From an uncultured Isosphaeraceae bacterium (GTDB lineage: Bacteria; Planctomycetota; Planctomycetia; Isosphaerales; Isosphaeraceae), in contig CAMFLR010000030.1 of NCBI GenBank assembly GCA_945957605.1, forward strand, positions 1-43,674: DNA of 43,674 nucleotides, written 5' to 3'. Every line of letters begins with the position of its first letter. Positions within the stretch are counted from its first letter, which is position 1. The notes under the pieces were generated by a model that was not told where the DNA came from, did no database searches, and worked only from the letters and a program-made list of their open reading frames with translations. The position numbers were made by a program, and so were the translations under genes. Shown here piece after piece: positions 40,966-43,674 of this stretch.

Positions 40966-42327
40966 ATGTTTCAGCGAATCCTTGTGGCCAACCGCGGCGA
41001 GATCGCGCTTCGGGTCATTCGCGCGTGCAAGGAATTGGGCGTCGAGGTCGTCGCGGTCTATTCGCAGGCGGACCGCAACGCCCCTTACCTTGAACTCGCC
41101 GACCGCGCCATTTGCATCGGCAAGGCGCCCAGCGGCGATTCCTATCTCAACATCCCGCGCATCATTGCCGCGGCCGAAGTCGCCGACGTCCAGGCGATTC
41201 ACCCCGGTTACGGCTTTCTCAGCGAAAACCCCGACTTCGCGGAGATCTGCCGAAGCTGCAACTTCGAGTTCATCGGGCCGCCGCACGACGCGATTCGCCG
41301 CATGGGCCTGAAAACCGAGGCAAAAACCGTCGCCGCCGCGGCGAAAGTGCCAACGGTTCCCGGTTCCGACGGCCCGATCGGCTCGCCGCACGAAGCAATG
41401 GCCCTCGCGCGGCAAATCGGCTTTCCCGTGCTGATCAAGGCAGCCGCCGGTGGTGGTGGCAAAGGGATGCGAGTTTGCCGCGACGAAGCCTCGTTCGCGC
41501 CCTCGCTCCAATCCGCGAAGAACGAAGCAGAAGCGGCGTTCAAGAACGCAAGCGTCTACCTTGAGAAGTTCATCGACAAGCCCAAGCACGTCGAGGTGCA
41601 AATCCTTGCCGACCATCACGGCCATGTCGTGCATCTCTGGGATCGCGACTGCTCGCTTCAACGCCGGCACCAAAAGCTCGTCGAAGAATCTCCCGCGCCG
41701 ACCCTTCCGCTCAAGGTACGTCAACGCCTGGGCGATGCGGCGGTTCGGCTCGCAAAAGCCGTCGGTTACACCAACGCCGGTACATGCGAGTTCCTCGTCG
41801 ATTCCGAGAACAACTTCTACTTCATCGAAGTGAACGCGCGAATCCAGGTTGAGCACCCCGTCACGGAAATGACGACAGGCATTGACCTTGTGAAGCAGCA
41901 GATCCGCGTCGCGGCCGGCGAAAAGCTGCCGTTCACGCAGGATCAGATCAACACGCGTGGTCATTCATTCGAGTGTCGTATCAATTCCGAAGATCCCGAC
42001 TTCGACTTCCGTCCCTCCGCCGGCAAAATCACCGCGCTCCGCGTTCCGGGTGGCCCGGGGATTCGCTGGGATTCGCACGTGCAGGTCGGCTATACGATTC
42101 CGCCGAACTACGACTCGCTCATCGGCAAACTGATCGTCCACGCCCCAACACGCGACGAAGCAATGGCCCGGATGCGCCGGGCGCTTGATGAGTTGGTCAT
42201 CGAGGGGATCCAAACGACGATCCCGCTCCACAAGCGAATCTTCCGCGACCCAACCTTCGCAGAAGGAAAGGTCGATACGACCTGGATCGAGCGCGAGTTC
42301 ATGCCGCCCAAGCCCAAGTCGACCTAA
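40966..42327 (+). CDS. accC: Biotin carboxylase subunit of acetyl-CoA carboxylase (AccC)
   Basis: AccC uses ATP and bicarbonate to carboxylate biotin on AccB. From ATG 40966 the product is 453 residues, standard for the family. The N-terminal Rossmann-like domain starts with FQRILVANRGEIALRVIRA; the ATP-grasp glycine loop is KAAAGGGGKGMRVCRDE near 158, the metal and bicarbonate motif is FIEVNARIQVEHPVTE near 287, and AGEKLPFTQDQI is present. The C-terminal domain is complete. The operon ends with a strong terminator at 42360-42395. Confidence 0.97.
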   Translation: MFQRILVANRGEIALRVIRACKELGVEVVAVYSQADRNAPYLELADRAICIGKAPSGDSYLNIPRIIAAAEVADVQAIHPGYGFLSENPDFAEICRSCNFEFIGPPHDAIRRMGLKTEAKTVAAAAKVPTVPGSDGPIGSPHEAMALARQIGFPVLIKAAAGGGGKGMRVCRDEASFAPSLQSAKNEAEAAFKNASVYLEKFIDKPKHVEVQILADHHGHVVHLWDRDCSLQRRHQKLVEESPAPTLPLKVRQRLGDAAVRLAKAVGYTNAGTCEFLVDSENNFYFIEVNARIQVEHPVTEMTTGIDLVKQQIRVAAGEKLPFTQDQINTRGHSFECRINSEDPDFDFRPSAGKITALRVPGGPGIRWDSHVQVGYTIPPNYDSLIGKLIVHAPTRDEAMARMRRALDELVIEGIQTTIPLHKRIFRDPTFAEGKVDTTWIEREFMPPKPKST

Positions 42328-42359
42328 TCGCTCGTTCCAAGTTCACGCTGAATAAACGC

Positions 42360-42395
42360 AAGTCCCGCGTTGATCGTAAGATCGGCGCGGGACTT
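42360..42395 (+). terminator. Terminator of accB-accC
   Basis: Arms AAGTCCCGCG (42360-42369) and CGCGGGACTT (42386-42395), with inner pairs GATC/GATC around GTAA, form a long hairpin followed by TTCGTTTT. It lies 32 bases after the accC stop. Confidence 0.85.
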
Positions 42396-42522
42396 TTCGT
42401 TTTGCAACGATTGTCGTGAGCTACCGACTGGTAGGTCTCAGCGAATCCTGATATCGTTTTGGGTCGTCTTCTTAGAGAATGGCTCTCCTGTTTCCCTGGT
42501 CCGCCCTGCTCAGGAATTTTCC

Positions 42523-43554
42523 ATGAAAGTTGGCTTATTGACCGGTGGTGGCGACTGCCCCGGCCTGAATGCGGTGATCCGTGCGGTTGTCCAGCGCGTG
42601 ACGAACGCGGGTGGATCCTGCGTTGGTATTCTTGAAGGTTGGCGCGGCATTATTCGTGGCTACACGCGCGACCTCGATATCAACGAAACCGACGGCATCA
42701 TTGCTCGTGGCGGCACCATCCTCGGTTCGTCGCGCACAAATCCCTTCAAAAACCCCACAACCGACGTCCCCGCCCTCATCGAAAACTTCAAGGCGCTCGG
42801 GCTCGATGCGCTCGTCGCCATTGGCGGCGACGACACGCTCGGTGTCGCTCACCGGCTCTTCAAAGAGCACGGCCTGCCGATGGTCGGCGTTCCCAAGACC
42901 ATCGATAACGACTTGATGGTCACGGATTTCACCTTCGGCTTCGATACGGCGATCAACATCGTCACCGAAGCGGTTGACCGCATTCGCACCACGACGGAAA
43001 GCCACCGTCGCGTGATGGTCATCGAAACGATGGGCCGCCACGCCGGCTGGATCGCCTGCTTCTCGGGCATCGCCGTCGCGGCCGACTACGTCCTGGTCCC
43101 CGAAATCCCCATTAACATCGAGCACGTCATCGATGTTCTCAAGCGTCGCCGCGCTAACGGCAAGAACTACGGCATCGTTGTGGTTTCGGAAGGGGCCGAG
43201 TTCCCTGAGAAGGGGATGACCACACTCGACGCCGAGACCGACGCGTTCGGCCACGTGCGCCTGGGAGGTGTCGGCAACGCCGTCGCGAAGCTCATCGAAG
43301 ATGCAACTGGCTATGAAACACGCTGTGTTGTGCTTGGGCACCTCCAGCGCGGTGGTCCTCCGAGCGCTTATGACCGCGTTCTCGCGACCCGTTTGGGCCT
43401 CGCAGCAGGCCATTTGGTCGTCCAGCAACGCTTCGGCACCATGGTTGCGCTCTCTGGAACGCGAATCATCGAGACCACTCTCGGTCAGGGCGTTGCTGCC
43501 ACAAAGACTTTGGACCTCACGTATTACGACGAGGCCGCGACGTTCTTCCAGTGA
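42523..43554 (+). CDS. 6-phosphofructokinase with pyrophosphate-type active-site residues
   Basis: The 343-residue enzyme phosphorylates fructose 6-phosphate to the 1,6-bisphosphate. Start ATG 42523 follows AGGA at 42512-42515. The family motifs are LTGGGDCPGLNAVIRA near residue 6, AIGGDDTLGVAH at 99 and VPKTIDNDLM at 123. The residues that separate phosphoryl donors are Asp104 (GGDD) and Lys125 (PKTIDND); ATP-dependent enzymes have Gly and Gly, while pyrophosphate-dependent ones have Asp and Lys. VMVIETMGRHAGWIACFSG is present. Pyrophosphate use, making the step reversible, is the prediction; it is not proven by sequence alone. Confidence 0.92.
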   Translation: MKVGLLTGGGDCPGLNAVIRAVVQRVTNAGGSCVGILEGWRGIIRGYTRDLDINETDGIIARGGTILGSSRTNPFKNPTTDVPALIENFKALGLDALVAIGGDDTLGVAHRLFKEHGLPMVGVPKTIDNDLMVTDFTFGFDTAINIVTEAVDRIRTTTESHRRVMVIETMGRHAGWIACFSGIAVAADYVLVPEIPINIEHVIDVLKRRRANGKNYGIVVVSEGAEFPEKGMTTLDAETDAFGHVRLGGVGNAVAKLIEDATGYETRCVVLGHLQRGGPPSAYDRVLATRLGLAAGHLVVQQRFGTMVALSGTRIIETTLGQGVAATKTLDLTYYDEAATFFQ

Positions 43555-43567
43555 GCCTACATGGGGC

Positions 43568-43588
43568 TTTCACGAAAATATCGTGAAA
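43568..43588. repeat. Small hairpin after the phosphofructokinase gene
   Basis: TTTCACGA (43568-43575) and TCGTGAAA (43581-43588) pair around AAATA. No T run follows on the plus strand, so it is a weak terminator candidate for that direction only. Confidence 0.4.
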
Positions 43589-43604
43589 AAATCCCAGTAG
43601 CCTA

Positions 43605-43632
43605 TTGAACCCGCGACAAGGTCTGGTACTAT
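43605..43632 (+). promoter_or_regulatory. Probable promoter of a gene beyond the right edge
   Basis: TTGAAC (43605-43610) and TACTAT (43627-43632) are 16 bases apart. The inverted repeat GCGACAAG/CTTGTCGC (43613-43620 with 43636-43643) brackets the -10 box and could be an operator. The controlled gene lies outside the window. Confidence 0.5.
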
Positions 43633-43674
43633 CTCCTTGTCGCCACTAATGACGTGTGCGACGCGAAGTTGAAG

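Overview
The window reads as chromosomal DNA of a member of the Planctomycetota, GC-rich and probably from the Isosphaerales/Gemmatales side, although the genus cannot be fixed from sequence alone. The evidence is the gene mix: a DUF1501 Tat protein, a sulfatase, a DUF1080 (3-keto-disaccharide hydrolase-like) protein, a PEP-CTERM protein, an exported protein with an LEPR-like N-terminal motif, many small exported or membrane-anchored proteins without clear homologues, Met/Gly-rich and Gly/Trp-rich low-complexity proteins, and mostly short, scattered operons. An LpxA-type acyltransferase fits a Gram-negative-type envelope with lipid A-like glycolipid.

Layout. 1-4.3 kb: the edge of a possible minus-strand membrane gene, then DUF1501, a Gfo/Idh/MocA oxidoreductase, lpxA and a small exported protein. 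4.3-7.4 kb: a SHOCT-like membrane protein, an exported protein, an anti-sigma-like membrane protein and a DUF3106-like exported protein. 7.4-9.5 kb: ribD, rex (with a clear promoter) and tRNA-Gln(UUG), followed by a very strong hairpin. 9.9-12.9 kb, minus strand: leuC-leuD and an aquaglyceroporin. 13.1-15.7 kb: small proteins and a DUF6314-like protein. 15.7-17.2 kb: a complete DDE insertion sequence with terminal inverted repeats and a 5-bp target duplication, sitting inside an already frameshifted zinc-ribbon gene. 17.3-22.4 kb: an exported Calx-beta-like protein, a DUF4149 membrane protein, a DHH phosphoesterase, a LipB-like protein without its catalytic residues, and an intact lipA. 22.4-24.9 kb: two paralogous membrane-anchored proteins flanking a transglutaminase-like protein, then an STN-like small protein. 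25-28.2 kb: a CxxCH/TPR proline-rich exported protein, an Sm-like small protein and a TPM-domain protein. 28.3-32.4 kb: an AT-rich patch with palindromes, an amidohydrolase, a sulfatase and a DUF1080 protein. 32.5-36.1 kb: a zinc-ribbon membrane protein, a methyltransferase, a PEP-CTERM protein and a two-gene operon of Pth2 peptidyl-tRNA hydrolase plus an R2K-type ATP-grasp ligase. 36.5-43.6 kb: a Met/Gly-rich exported protein, a gene-poor gap, an M24 aminopeptidase, accB-accC and a phosphofructokinase with pyrophosphate-type residues.

Most of the window is housekeeping metabolism (riboflavin, leucine, lipoate, fatty acid initiation, glycolysis, redox control by Rex) interleaved with lineage-specific envelope proteins. 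The strongest leads for something undescribed are the coupled Pth2/ATP-grasp pair, the catalytically degenerate LipB beside lipA, and the duplicated anchor proteins around a transglutaminase-like gene. No CRISPR array, rRNA, prophage or recognisable defence island was found.
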